DNA from: Hygrocybe punicea
Lineage: Eukaryota; Basidiomycota; Agaricomycetes; Agaricales; Hygrophoraceae
Length of the DNA stretch: 64,000 bases
Assembly: GCA_963556145.1 (NCBI GenBank)
Contig: OY744467.1
Span: 3,534,001 to 3,598,000, forward strand
Direction of reading: 5' to 3'
Shown: positions 1-9,296 of the stretch, piece after piece
Position numbering within the stretch: the first letter of the stretch is position 1
Layout of the letters: every line of letters starts with the position of its first letter
Notes under the pieces: generated by a model
What the model was told of the DNA's origin: nothing
Seen by the model: only the letters and a program-made list of their open reading frames with translations
Database searches by the model: none
Position numbers and translations under genes: made by a program

Positions 1-3000
1 GATACTGCTGAAAACAGTGAGACAGACAAGGTTCTCTTGCAAAAAAACCAAAACCAATATGTTGGCTTTACAGCAGTCCATGATTACATGTATAGACCAG
101 ATACCTATAATGTTACATGTCTATATGAATGGATACAAATGGCAAGACGAGTAAAAATACCTACTCCAACAAAGAAAAATCATCATGCTCAAAACAGTGA
201 TGATGAGCTGGACTTGATTGATTCAAATGCAAAAAATCTACAATATGAAGTAACAGCTGAATATGATCTCCATTCATCAGGCAATATTGATGATGATGAG
301 CTCAATTTGGGAAACAATGAGAATAGAGTTGACAGTTCCAATGAAAATAGTGATTACAGTGGTAGTGATGAAAGCAACACTGATTCAAGTGAGTCTATTA
401 TTGCTGATGAAGATGGAAATGACATTGGTAAAGAGGACAGTGATAATGCCAGCATTATTGATGCAGACAATAAACAGGCTCATAAGTTTTTTTTGTCAGC
501 TCATCCATTACATGAAACACACTGGATAGAATATCATTCATCATATAAAAAAGTTGTGCCTAACTTTGTTGGAGGTTCACTTCCAAGAAGAGATCGAGGA
601 GATAGAGAATATTACTGTGCCACCATGCTTACTTTATTCAAGCCCTGGAGAACAGGCCAAGATCTTAAGAATCACAATGAGTCGTGGGATGAGGCATTCA
701 CAGACTATAAATTTACATCACAACAAAGCCAAATAATGGATCATTTTAATATTAGATATGAATGCAATGATGCTCGAGATGATTATTCAGCTCAGCTCAA
801 AAAGGGTGATGCTACAGCTGGTATATTTCATTCTTGGATGACATCAGAAGAAATGGATAACATGGATGATATCAATGAGAATGGTCATGGTGATGATTTT
901 GGTGATAATGAAGGAATTGATAATGAGGATTATGGATTGAATAAATACTCCACCCTTGGTTCAAAGGGACGGTTAATCAAAGCCCAAATGGATGCCACTG
1001 AAGATAGTGTAAGAAATGTGGGCTGGCTAGATATCAGTCCTGATGGCATTAATACAATTGATACCGCTCCACTCACACCTCAAATCATACAGCCTGGTGG
1101 TAAATGGAAAACAGCTGTTCAAGATAAAAGACAAGAAATCATTGCTGAGAGAAACGCACGTGTTGCTGATGCTGAACAAATCAGAAAAAATCATGCATCT
1201 GAAAATGACGTGAAAGTTGTTGACCAATCATATTTAAAACATGATTTCAAAGCAAAGATGCAAGTTGTTCAGGAATTAATAGATGGCACAGTTACTCTTT
1301 TCAAATTAAATACTGAACAACAAAGAGCATTTAGAATTGTTGCTAATCACACTGCAACTCTAAATTCAGATCAGCTAAAAATGTATCTAGGTGGCATGGG
1401 TGGAACTGGCAAAAGTCAAGTAATCAAAGCACTCAAGCATTTGTTTGAACATAGACATGAATTACATTGTCTTGTTATACTGGGTCCAACTGGAACATCT
1501 GCAGCATTACTGGGTGGCTCAACTTACCACTCATTCCTAGGCATTCGCATGAATAATGATACTGGCAATCAAAGTGTAACAATTGCTCAAGTGAGAGCAA
1601 GGCTAGAGGGAATTGATTATATTTTCATAGATGAAGTATCTATGTTGGCATGCCACGAATTATACAAAATCAGCTCACAGCTTGCCAAAACTCTTAATGT
1701 ATTTGATGTGCCATTTGGAGGCATTAATATTATTTTTGCCGGAGATTTTGCACAACTGCCACCTGTTGGAGGTGCACCTTTATATAGTGGTTCAGTAGGA
1801 ACACAAATAGATTCTGGCCTGAAGCCACATTATCAAGAAGCAGCTATTGGCAAAGCACTCTGGCATCAGATCACAACAGTTGTCATTTTGAGAGAAAATA
1901 TGCGTCAAAAGACACAAACACCTGATGATGCATCATTGCGATCAGCTTTAGTAAACATGCGATATGGTGCATGCACTCCTGAAGACATCAGATTTCTAAG
2001 AAAGAGAATTGCTGGCAAACGCTCAGATCAGCCAAATGTTGCTGCAAAAAATTTCAGAAATGTTGCTATCATCTGTGGGGTGCACTCTCAAAAAGACAGA
2101 ATCAATCAGCTTGGATGTGAGCGTTTTGCAGAGGATACAAATCAAAAGTTGACCCACTTCTACTCTATGGACAAATGGGGCAAAGAAAGTGATCCAGCTA
2201 ATAAAACGAAATGGGGAAAATCGCAAGCAGCATCAAAGACAATTCACAAATCAAATCAGATTGATTTTGATGAACAACTTGAGATTTGGAAACTCAACCA
2301 TGGAGCAACTGAACATTTTCCTGGAAAGCTTCCATTGTGTCTTGGCATGCCTGTAATGATCCGAAATAATGATGCGACTGAATTATGCATCACCAAAGGC
2401 CAGGAAGGCATTGTAGTTGGCTGGCAATCAATCAAAGGCCCTCATGATAAACGTGTTCTCGACACACTCTTTGTGAAATTGGATAATCCACCTCAATTGG
2501 TTCAAATACCTGGTCTACCAGATAATGTTGTTCCTATTGTGAAGAGCACAAAAACAATTCACTGTCTATTTCCAAGTGACCTAAAAGAATCTGTCGAAAG
2601 ACAACAAGTATGGGTGCTGCCCAACTTTGCTATGACAGCTCATGCATCTCAGGGAAAAACCCGCCCTTACAATGTTGTACATTTAAACAGCTGCTTTTCA
2701 CACATGTCCTATTACACAGCTCTGTCTAGAAGTGCAAGTGCAGCAGGCACCATCATTATCCAAGGTTTTGACCCTAATGTTATTACAAGAGGTTGCAGTG
2801 GCTATCTCAGACAAGAATTCAGAGAACAAGAAATATTAGATGATATCACAAGGCTTAGATATGAAGGACAACTACCTGATCACTTAAATGGGCAACTCCG
2901 CAATACCTTGATTCGTCAATATCAATTATGGAAAGGCACTGATTATGTTCCTGCCAAAGTAGATGCAGCATTAAGATGGTCTGCCAGAGATCCACTACCT

Positions 3001-4029
3001 ATACTTCCTGTGGTTGTTGATAGTACGTGGCAAATCATTGGAAAATCTAATAATACAAAGAACCAGCAAAGTATACTTCAACAAGCCAATTTTGGTTTTG
3101 TGGCTGCAAAAGGAAGCTCACCAGTAAAGCAAAATTTAAAACGTACTTACGATGAACATGATGAGACACCACTTTTGAGTAGGAAAAAGAGAATAATAAC
3201 TCATGAAGGCAGTAGCACTATTCTTACTCCTCGTGGATTACATTGGGATGAAAACAACTGGAGTTGTGCATATGATTCACTCTTTGTTATTTTGTACAAT
3301 ATATGGGCAGAACATCCTGCAAGTTGGACAACAAGATTTCAGTCAATTAGAAACATTTATCTGTCAACACTCATACATGGGTTTAACCTGATGGCATCAC
3401 AATTGAACTTTGAAAATGTAAGAAATGCAGTGAGAATGAAACTCCATGCCAAGAATCCAGAACAATTTCCCATGGGTGCTACTGGTATCAGTGTTGCTAC
3501 ACTATGTATGGAAATGCTGAAACCACAAGATTGTATTGCATCTTCACAGCTCATTTGTTCTCACTGTGACTATGAAGGTCCAGAAAAGGATGACAAACTT
3601 ACCTATGTATTGCATGCTGATCCATCTGTTTCTGGTTCAACATCTGATTGGGTGCAAACCATTGCATATCATGTTAGAAATAAATGTCCACAATGTAATG
3701 TTTCAATGATGCGTGCCATATACTATACAAAAACACCTGATTTGCTGGTATTAGAATATCCCAACATAAACATGATTACCAGTCATCAAATAACTGTAAA
3801 TGTAAATGAAAAGTCCATAAATTTGCATCTAAGAGGTATTGTATATGCTGGAGGATATCACTTTACATCTCGATTCATATCAGAAGATGGAAAAATTTGG
3901 TATCATGATGGAATGACAATGGGAGCAACATGTAAGCAAAATGGCCACATTGGTATGATGTTGGATGATGATTTCAAAAGATATGAAAATAAAATTCTTG
4001 TGCTAGCAGTTTATGCACGAAACCAGTAA
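1..4029 (+). CDS. Helitron Rep-helicase transposase, C-terminal 1342 aa (partial)
   Basis: Open from the window edge to TAA at 4027-4029. It covers an acidic linker (residues ~60-150), a PIF1/RecD-like superfamily 1 helicase and a C-terminal protease-like domain. Helicase motifs: Walker A GGMGGTGKS (lysine ~471), Walker B IDEVSML (~543), DFAQLPPVGG, and the late motif MTAHASQGKT followed by YYTALSRS. The last ~260 residues resemble ubiquitin-specific protease (C19) boxes: NWSCAYDS with a Cys near 1089, two CxxC pairs (CSHC, CPQC) as in the USP zinc finger, and GGYHFTSRF..WYHDGM as the His box. The Rep nuclease lies off the left edge. The helicase would unwind DNA during rolling-circle transposition; the protease role is unknown. 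No stop or frameshift is seen in the visible part. Confidence 0.88.
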   Translation, partial: DTAENSETDKVLLQKNQNQYVGFTAVHDYMYRPDTYNVTCLYEWIQMARRVKIPTPTKKNHHAQNSDDELDLIDSNAKNLQYEVTAEYDLHSSGNIDDDELNLGNNENRVDSSNENSDYSGSDESNTDSSESIIADEDGNDIGKEDSDNASIIDADNKQAHKFFLSAHPLHETHWIEYHSSYKKVVPNFVGGSLPRRDRGDREYYCATMLTLFKPWRTGQDLKNHNESWDEAFTDYKFTSQQSQIMDHFNIRYECNDARDDYSAQLKKGDATAGIFHSWMTSEEMDNMDDINENGHGDDFGDNEGIDNEDYGLNKYSTLGSKGRLIKAQMDATEDSVRNVGWLDISPDGINTIDTAPLTPQIIQPGGKWKTAVQDKRQEIIAERNARVADAEQIRKNHASENDVKVVDQSYLKHDFKAKMQVVQELIDGTVTLFKLNTEQQRAFRIVANHTATLNSDQLKMYLGGMGGTGKSQVIKALKHLFEHRHELHCLVILGPTGTSAALLGGSTYHSFLGIRMNNDTGNQSVTIAQVRARLEGIDYIFIDEVSMLACHELYKISSQLAKTLNVFDVPFGGINIIFAGDFAQLPPVGGAPLYSGSVGTQIDSGLKPHYQEAAIGKALWHQITTVVILRENMRQKTQTPDDASLRSALVNMRYGACTPEDIRFLRKRIAGKRSDQPNVAAKNFRNVAIICGVHSQKDRINQLGCERFAEDTNQKLTHFYSMDKWGKESDPANKTKWGKSQAASKTIHKSNQIDFDEQLEIWKLNHGATEHFPGKLPLCLGMPVMIRNNDATELCITKGQEGIVVGWQSIKGPHDKRVLDTLFVKLDNPPQLVQIPGLPDNVVPIVKSTKTIHCLFPSDLKESVERQQVWVLPNFAMTAHASQGKTRPYNVVHLNSCFSHMSYYTALSRSASAAGTIIIQGFDPNVITRGCSGYLRQEFREQEILDDITRLRYEGQLPDHLNGQLRNTLIRQYQLWKGTDYVPAKVDAALRWSARDPLPILPVVVDSTWQIIGKSNNTKNQQSILQQANFGFVAAKGSSPVKQNLKRTYDEHDETPLLSRKKRIITHEGSSTILTPRGLHWDENNWSCAYDSLFVILYNIWAEHPASWTTRFQSIRNIYLSTLIHGFNLMASQLNFENVRNAVRMKLHAKNPEQFPMGATGISVATLCMEMLKPQDCIASSQLICSHCDYEGPEKDDKLTYVLHADPSVSGSTSDWVQTIAYHVRNKCPQCNVSMMRAIYYTKTPDLLVLEYPNINMITSHQITVNVNEKSINLHLRGIVYAGGYHFTSRFISEDGKIWYHDGMTMGATCKQNGHIGMMLDDDFKRYENKILVLAVYARNQ

Positions 4030-4248
4030 TTTAATATAATTGAGAACTATTGGGTGGGAAAGTGGGACATTCAAATTTTTCACCAGTGGAAATTCATATT
4101 GGACATCAAAATTAAAGGAAATCTTCTGGGTGGGAAAGTGGGCCATTAAATATTCCTAAGGAATGTTATAAATAGATTACATGATGTCAAACACTTAATT
4201 TCTTATTGTTACTTATTGCCCAAGCACTGGTAAGTAATGGTAACAGTG
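4030..4248 (+). other. Helitron A 3' untranslated region
   Basis: AT-rich, no reading frame. It contains two copies of a GGGTGGGAAAGTGGG-type motif (about 4090-4142), also present at 28079-28165, 35353-35452 and 63440-63540. The motif is shared by all copies, so it is part of the element. Confidence 0.6.
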
Positions 4249-4475
4249 TATTGAAATAAACTGGTAGGAGGTCACTGTGAATACTAATATATTGTGTGAT
4301 ACAAAACTACACTACTTACCTGGTAGGAGGTCACTGTGAATACTGAGGATACACAGTGAGCTCCCCACCAGGTTTGACCGCTTTGGGACAAATAGGTACA
4401 AACAATCAGCCACAATCTTCGAAATCTACTAAGTCCATACTCTCTTGTGGTAGAGTGACTCATCACAACCTAACA
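4249..4475 (-). repeat. Solo Copia LTR (227 bp) inside Helitron A
   Basis: Runs TATTGAAATAAAC to CCTAACA, i.e. TGTTAGG...CAATA on its own sense strand. Flanked by the 5 bp duplication CAGTG (4244-4248 and 4476-4480). The uninterrupted site is visible in Helitron B at ~28268 (AACAGTGGTAGTGG). No internal Copia sequence remains, so LTR-LTR recombination removed it. The same LTR in the same site is present in Helitron C (35026-35252). Confidence 0.92.
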
Positions 4476-4747
4476 CAGTGGTAGTGGTAAATGCCAGGAT
4501 AAACTGTTGTATAACTGACATTCAGTCCACTACAATGTTAGTTGACTATTGATATACAAGTATAGCAGGAACAAGTGTAAATAAGATTGTCCAAGAGATT
4601 TGTAGTCTCTTGATCAAAGGTCCCAACTGCAGACAAATAGTACATTGTCATTAACAGAACAGATCATCCTTGTTATAAATTACACAAACAAATTATTGCA
4701 GATTATGTAGAATAAATAATGTACATTAAATGATTGAATAGAACCCA

Positions 4748-4792
4748 GAAGAACTCGTTCATGCCATGCTTGCGATGGCCCACTTCCCCAAG
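4748..4792 (+). repeat. Helitron A 3' terminus: subterminal inverted repeat, hairpin, CAAG end
   Basis: GAAGAACTCGT at 4748-4758 is the inverted copy of the 5' terminal ACGAGTTCTTC seen in copy B. It is followed by a hairpin (GCCAYGC TT GCG A TGGC, 4763-4779) and 13 nt to the end CCCCAAG. The 3' end with a hairpin ~12 nt inside is the Helitron hallmark; CAAG instead of CTRR is unusual. Confidence 0.85.
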
Positions 4793-4834
4793 TCCATACT
4801 CTCTTGTGGTAGAGTGACTCATCACAACCTAACA
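4793..4834 (-). repeat. Copia-1 3' LTR fragment (outer part displaced by Helitron A)
   Basis: 42 bp from TCCATACTCTC to CCTAACA, identical to the corresponding end of the intact 227 bp LTRs. On the minus strand it begins TGTTAGG. It is preceded (4835-4845, minus strand) by the purine run AAGAGAGAG, the expected polypurine tract for plus-strand priming. Confidence 0.85.
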
Positions 4835-4855
4835 CTCTCTCTTGATCAGGCATCT

Positions 4856-5590
4856 CTACAATTTTCTCAATCCCAACATTTCCACCATAGCAATCACCTT
4901 AGGCCGGCCAAGAGCTTTAGTCAAGATGTCTGCAGGCATATCATCTGTCCTGACATGCATCACATTAATGTTGCCCTTCTCCACTTCATCACGCAACCAG
5001 TAGAACCGCAGATCCAAGTGTTTCATGCGTCCATGATGCTCAGGATTCTTGGCAACAGATATTGCAGATTGGTTATCAATGAGAAGTGGTGAGGAGGTGG
5101 TGATGGTGTATCCCAGTTCAGTGAACAGATTCCGCAACCAAAGGATTTCCTGGCCAGCAGAGGTTGATGCAACATACTCTGCTTCTGTGGTTGACAGCGC
5201 AACAATCCCTTGAAGCTTGCTTGACCAGCTGATTGCACCAGTGCCCATCTTCACCACATAACCACTTGTGGATCGTCCATTGTCAGGATTACCACCATGG
5301 TCTGCATCGGTGTAAGTGGTGAACAACTGAGTGGATGTGGGGTCAGGTGCATAGGTAAGCTTGAGGTCAAGAGTGCCTTTGAGGTAGCGGAAGAGATGTT
5401 TCACTGTCTTCCAGTGGGTCATTCCAGGATTCTTGGGTACACCAACAGCATAGGCAATGTCAGGACGAGTAGCAGTGGCAAGATATATCAATGCACCAAC
5501 TGCTTGGAGGTATGGAACAGCACGCATCTCCTCAATGTCTTTGGAGGATGTAGGAGACATGTCATTGCTGAGTTTCAAGCCAGGATCCAT
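4856..5590 (-). CDS. Copia-1 RT C-terminus and RNase H (244 aa)
   Basis: Continues the polymerase in a different frame after a one-base frameshift near 5660. It carries the conserved copia tail: a YLQAVGALIYLA-like segment (~29), the RNase H stretch TYTDADHGGNP with Asp near 93, ALSTTEAEYVA with Glu near 137, LLIDNQSA with Asp near 170, and the closing DMPADILTKAL motif (~223) typical of copia polyproteins. It would degrade RNA in the RNA:DNA hybrid. The Met at 5590 is only the first available start in this frame; the real product is expected as part of a Gag-Pol polyprotein. Confidence 0.85.
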   Translation of the reverse strand: MDPGLKLSNDMSPTSSKDIEEMRAVPYLQAVGALIYLATATRPDIAYAVGVPKNPGMTHWKTVKHLFRYLKGTLDLKLTYAPDPTSTQLFTTYTDADHGGNPDNGRSTSGYVVKMGTGAISWSSKLQGIVALSTTEAEYVASTSAGQEILWLRNLFTELGYTITTSSPLLIDNQSAISVAKNPEHHGRMKHLDLRFYWLRDEVEKGNINVMHVRTDDMPADILTKALGRPKVIAMVEMLGLRKL

Positions 5591-7944
5591 GGGAGTGCTG
5601 AGTGAGTTGCAATCAGAGAGTCCAAAGCGTTCCAGCAGAGTGAGAATGTACTGGCGCTGAGAAGTGATAGAGTGCGCTTGGATCTGTCTCTGATGATTTC
5701 AACACCCAACAGCCATGACGTGGGTCCCAGTTCTCTGAGCTTGAAGTGCAACTTGAGTTCTGCAATGACCTGATTGATTTTCTCCTTGGACTTGCAGGCA
5801 ATGGTCATGTCATCAATAAAGACTGGGATGATAATGCGCATGTCCTCCTTGCCATAAATCCAGATGCTGTGTTCACAAACAATCCTCCTGAAGCCCATAG
5901 ACTCCAAGACAGCATTAAGCTTCTTGTGCCAGCATCGTCCAGCCTGTTTGAGCCCATAGAGTGACTTCTGCAAATGCCAGACCCAATCATTGCCCTTCTC
6001 AACAAATCCCTCTGGCTGGCGCATGTAGACTTCTTCTTCAAGGGTTCCATTGAGAAATGCAGATGAAATGTCTACACTCTCCAAGTGGAGATCCTCAAGT
6101 GCAGCCAATGCCAGGATGGCGCGTAAAGCAGCCCATTTTGGAGTAGGAGCAAATGTTTCAGTGAAATCAAAGCCTGGGCGTTGCGAATATCCTTGGGCCA
6201 CCAATCTCCCTTTGCGACGCTCAATAGATCCATCAGCATTCTTTTTGACTTTGAACACCCAGCGGCTTCCAATAGCTTTGCGGCCAGGTGGAAGCTGAAC
6301 CAGATCAAAGGTGCCATTCTCAATCAAGGCCTGAATCTCATCTAGAGCAGCTTTGTGCCAGAGTTTCCTCTCCTCTTCTGGGCGAGACATTGCTTCAGCA
6401 TAGGAGTTTGGCTCTCCATCATGATTGACTGTCTTGCATGCCCACTCAGAGGTATTGAATGCGTATTCAACTGCTTGATCCCAAGTCAAGTAGGCATGAT
6501 GTTGGCCTTCTGTGACAAAAGCCAGACCTGCTCTGACAGCATCAGCATATTCCAGTTCATCATCACTTTCATCTCTGGGCAGGAGATCGAGTTCATCCTC
6601 ACTGCTTGAGTCATGTACAGATGTAGTTGATGGAGTTGAAGTTGAAGCTGGAGCTGGAGCTGGCACTGGATTTACAGGAGGCATAAGCAAGGGATCAGGA
6701 GTGGGTGTAGCTGAAGATGGGGGAGGAGTTTGAGGTAGGGGCACAGGCTGAGTGAAGTACTTTCTCTCTAGTGCAGATTCATTGAGGGAGCCTTGAGGAC
6801 GACTGGACCTGGGGGGATTCGTGCGTTTGGGAGGTGGAAGAACAGGTGCTGGATTGCGAACAGGACCTACTGGAGGAGCAGCAGGAAGTGGAACACCAGG
6901 TGCAGGATCATTTTCAGCAGCAGGAGCAGGTGCTTCATCACCATTGGCATCATCTCCCTCTGGATGGAGCACCACTCCAGGATGTTTGGGAGGAGCCTCC
7001 ACAACAGGTGGCTCAGAGACAAGGTTAATGGCAGTGGGAGAGTTCCCAGGGAAACACCGCTCATCAAATACTGCATGGCTACTGATTATAATCCGCTTTT
7101 CTACTGGGTCCCAGAATTTCCATGCTTTGACACCTTCTGGATAGCCAACAAAGATACACTTCTTTGAGTGTGGTTGCAGTGCTTTCCTCTTTTCCTTGCG
7201 AACCAGCACATACGCCAAGCAACCAAACACTCGAAAGTAAGAAATGTCAGGCTGTTTACGTTTCCAGACATAGTAGGGTGTCTCTCCATCCAATGCAGAG
7301 GTAGGTGTCCTATTGCTGGTGTGCACAAATGCTGCCACAGCTAGCTTCCAGAAGGAGGGAGGGAGTTTTGCCTGAACCAGGAGTGCAGTAGCACCACCAG
7401 CTACATCATGATTGGCACGCTCTGCAACTCCATTCTGATGGGGTTCATTGGGTTCAGTGTGCTGGCATTTGATTCCCTCACTGGCACAGAAATCAACATA
7501 TTCATGGCCAATGTATTCACCTCCTTTGTCATCCCTGGTAGACCGGATTTTTCTACCAGTCTGGTTCTCTGCATCTGCCTTGAACAGCTTGAATGAAGCC
7601 AATGTATCACTCTTTTTCTTCAGGAAAGCAACAGTTTTCCAGCATGACTTGTCATCAATGAACAGTTCCCAATAGCGATAACCCTCTGCTGTTTGCACAG
7701 GCAGTGGGCCCTTCAGATCCATATGGATGAGATCAAGAATCTGAGTACGACGAGTGGCTGTTTTGGGAATGTCATGACGATGTTGCTTTCCAAAGATGCA
7801 TGGTTCACAGATGGGATCAGGAGTAGACTGAGACTTGATCACCATCCCTGTGACAAGCTTGTTCTTGCGCATGAGTTCCACATCAGCAAAGTTGAGATGG
7901 GAACAACGACGATGCCAGAGAGTGAGTCTCAATCCAGGGGACAA
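5575..7944 (-). CDS. Copia-1 integrase and reverse transcriptase (789 aa)
   Basis: Pre-integrase zinc region (LWHRRCSHLN...CEPC, residues ~8-50), integrase core with the D,D,E pattern (FIDD ~94, RDDKGGEY ~137, PHQNGVAER ~170), a proline-rich spacer (~310-450), then copia RT (WVFKVKKNADG ~575 to FIDDMTIA ~708, the Y/F-x-DD active site). The frame is -1 relative to gag and overlaps its end by 16 nt. After residue ~758 it is out of frame with RNase H because one T appears lost in a TCTTTCTCAG-like context near 5660. The start codon at 7944 is TTG, so translation probably depends on gag readthrough or the frame is simply broken. The identical frameshift occurs in Copia-2. Confidence 0.9.
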   Translation of the reverse strand: MSPGLRLTLWHRRCSHLNFADVELMRKNKLVTGMVIKSQSTPDPICEPCIFGKQHRHDIPKTATRRTQILDLIHMDLKGPLPVQTAEGYRYWELFIDDKSCWKTVAFLKKKSDTLASFKLFKADAENQTGRKIRSTRDDKGGEYIGHEYVDFCASEGIKCQHTEPNEPHQNGVAERANHDVAGGATALLVQAKLPPSFWKLAVAAFVHTSNRTPTSALDGETPYYVWKRKQPDISYFRVFGCLAYVLVRKEKRKALQPHSKKCIFVGYPEGVKAWKFWDPVEKRIIISSHAVFDERCFPGNSPTAINLVSEPPVVEAPPKHPGVVLHPEGDDANGDEAPAPAAENDPAPGVPLPAAPPVGPVRNPAPVLPPPKRTNPPRSSRPQGSLNESALERKYFTQPVPLPQTPPPSSATPTPDPLLMPPVNPVPAPAPASTSTPSTTSVHDSSSEDELDLLPRDESDDELEYADAVRAGLAFVTEGQHHAYLTWDQAVEYAFNTSEWACKTVNHDGEPNSYAEAMSRPEEERKLWHKAALDEIQALIENGTFDLVQLPPGRKAIGSRWVFKVKKNADGSIERRKGRLVAQGYSQRPGFDFTETFAPTPKWAALRAILALAALEDLHLESVDISSAFLNGTLEEEVYMRQPEGFVEKGNDWVWHLQKSLYGLKQAGRCWHKKLNAVLESMGFRRIVCEHSIWIYGKEDMRIIIPVFIDDMTIACKSKEKINQVIAELKLHFKLRELGPTSWLLGVEIIRDRSKRTLSLLSASTFSLCWNALDSLIATHSALPWILA

Positions 7945-9296
7945 GTGCTAACTGCGTGAGCAGACTGAGACTGGGGCACAATGACTTTGCCGTCCAAGTA
8001 CCCGACGTTGTGAATATCAACAGTGGCAGTAAAACGAAGTTGGTTCTGCTGATGAAACAGAACCCTGTCATCCTCAATGGCTATTTTGAAGCCTTTCTGA
8101 CGTGTGAGGTGAAACAGAGAGAGTAGATTACTGCCAAGATCAGGTACATGAAGGACGTCATGGAATACAACAGGATACAGGGGTATACTCCTAGCGACTG
8201 GTTGAAACTCAACAGATCCCATCCCAGCCGAGTAGATGATTGAATCATTGGCAAGGCGAATTGGGACAATGTGAGGGGAATAGGAGCGAAACCAGTGTCG
8301 GTGGGGTGTCATATGTGATGTGGCACCTGTATCCGGGTTCCAGTCAGTGCATGCTCGAGATTGCAGCCAATTGCTGCGGTGAGAAGGAGGAAGATAACTT
8401 GCATTGCCCGCAAACTCAACAACAGCAATATTGCTGGCTTGCACAGGAGCGCTCTCAGGAATGTCTTGGGAGGCCTCCTTTGCATTTTGTCTGCGCTTCC
8501 AAGCCCGTTGGTTTCCCTGACCCTGCTTGTTGCCACCCTGCTTTTTGGCCTCAGCTGAGGCTTTCTGCTTCAATGAGCAGTCCCTCTCAACATGGCCTTC
8601 TTTTCCACAGAAATAGCAGGTGACTTTTGAAGCGAATGAGGCAAGGTGGGATGATGAACCAAGGGTGCGTGCAAGACGTTGGCTTTCTTCATTTTGGAAT
8701 GCGGATTTGAGTTTGTCAAGGTCAAGAGTGTCGAGGAGGAGTAGCGATGAGGCAAAGTTATCGAATTCGGAGGGGAGAGCGAGGATGAGACTCATGGAAA
8801 GGAGTTCTTTGTCGAGGTCGTCGAGGGTGAATCCAGATGGACGCAGGGCTTGAATGTCCTGCATGGCCTTGTCAGCATGAGCCATGAGCTCAGTGAGCAT
8901 CTCGTTGTTGTCTTTGCGAGTGCTGAACAGGATTTTGCAGGCGTTGAAACGAGCGCCTGGCCGTTTTTGGAGGTGGACTGCCTCCAAGGCCTTCCACATC
9001 GCAACAGGATTCCCCTTTGAGACTTTCACATGCACTTTCTGGTTGTCCTCCAGTGCGAGCCAAATCTCCCCACTAGCTTTTGCAGCTTTCCTCTTCCACT
9101 CAGCAAGCTCTTTCTTCTCAGCAGCAGTAGGATGTGCAGCATCAGCTGGCACAGGCTGGGGTGTAGAACCATCAACGTATTCCCAAAGCTCCTTGGTGGC
9201 TAAATAAGCCTCCATGTTGTCAGACCACTGACCCCAATTGGAGCTGGAGAGAGTGGGGAACGTGCGTTTACTGTCAGAAGACATGATGGTGCTCAA
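7929..9296 (-). CDS. Copia-1 Gag and aspartic protease (455 aa)
   Basis: ATG at 9296. The N-terminal ~200 residues are the copia Gag (UBN2-like: NWGQWSDNMEAYL, ILALPSEFDNF). A CCHC zinc knuckle CYFCGKEGHVERDC lies at ~227-240, followed by a basic Q/K-rich region. The protease motif DTGATSHM is at ~322. Gag packages the RNA in virus-like particles and the protease processes the polyprotein. The frame stops at 7929-7931, just where integrase should continue. A real copia element usually has one long frame, so this is probably a mutation; no clear -1 slippery heptamer is visible. Confidence 0.9.
   Translation of the reverse strand: MSTIMSSDSKRTFPTLSSSNWGQWSDNMEAYLATKELWEYVDGSTPQPVPADAAHPTAAEKKELAEWKRKAAKASGEIWLALEDNQKVHVKVSKGNPVAMWKALEAVHLQKRPGARFNACKILFSTRKDNNEMLTELMAHADKAMQDIQALRPSGFTLDDLDKELLSMSLILALPSEFDNFASSLLLLDTLDLDKLKSAFQNEESQRLARTLGSSSHLASFASKVTCYFCGKEGHVERDCSLKQKASAEAKKQGGNKQGQGNQRAWKRRQNAKEASQDIPESAPVQASNIAVVEFAGNASYLPPSHRSNWLQSRACTDWNPDTGATSHMTPHRHWFRSYSPHIVPIRLANDSIIYSAGMGSVEFQPVARSIPLYPVVFHDVLHVPDLGSNLLSLFHLTRQKGFKIAIEDDRVLFHQQNQLRFTATVDIHNVGYLDGKVIVPQSQSAHAVSTCPLD

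Larger units (their letters stand above)
1..4792 (+). mobile_element. Helitron A (main family), 3' part
   Basis: Rolling-circle transposon cut by the left window edge. It contains the helicase and protease part of the transposase, a 3' untranslated stretch carrying a solo LTR (4249-4475), and a complete 3' terminus ending CCCCAAG at 4792 followed by a target T. It is inserted in the 3' LTR of Copia-1: LTR sequence resumes at 4793 exactly where intact LTR copies (for example 29225-29451) read CTACTAAG then TCCATACT. Its coding part is nearly identical to copy C at 35472-39500, with one residue difference noticed (T versus A in the stretch GKWK(T/A)AVQDK). Its 5' end and the rest of that LTR should lie left of the window. 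Confidence 0.9.

Noticed and set aside
7929..7944. Programmed -1 frameshift between gag and integrase
   Set aside because: No X XXY YYZ heptamer in the zero frame at the overlap; mutation is simpler, though not excluded.
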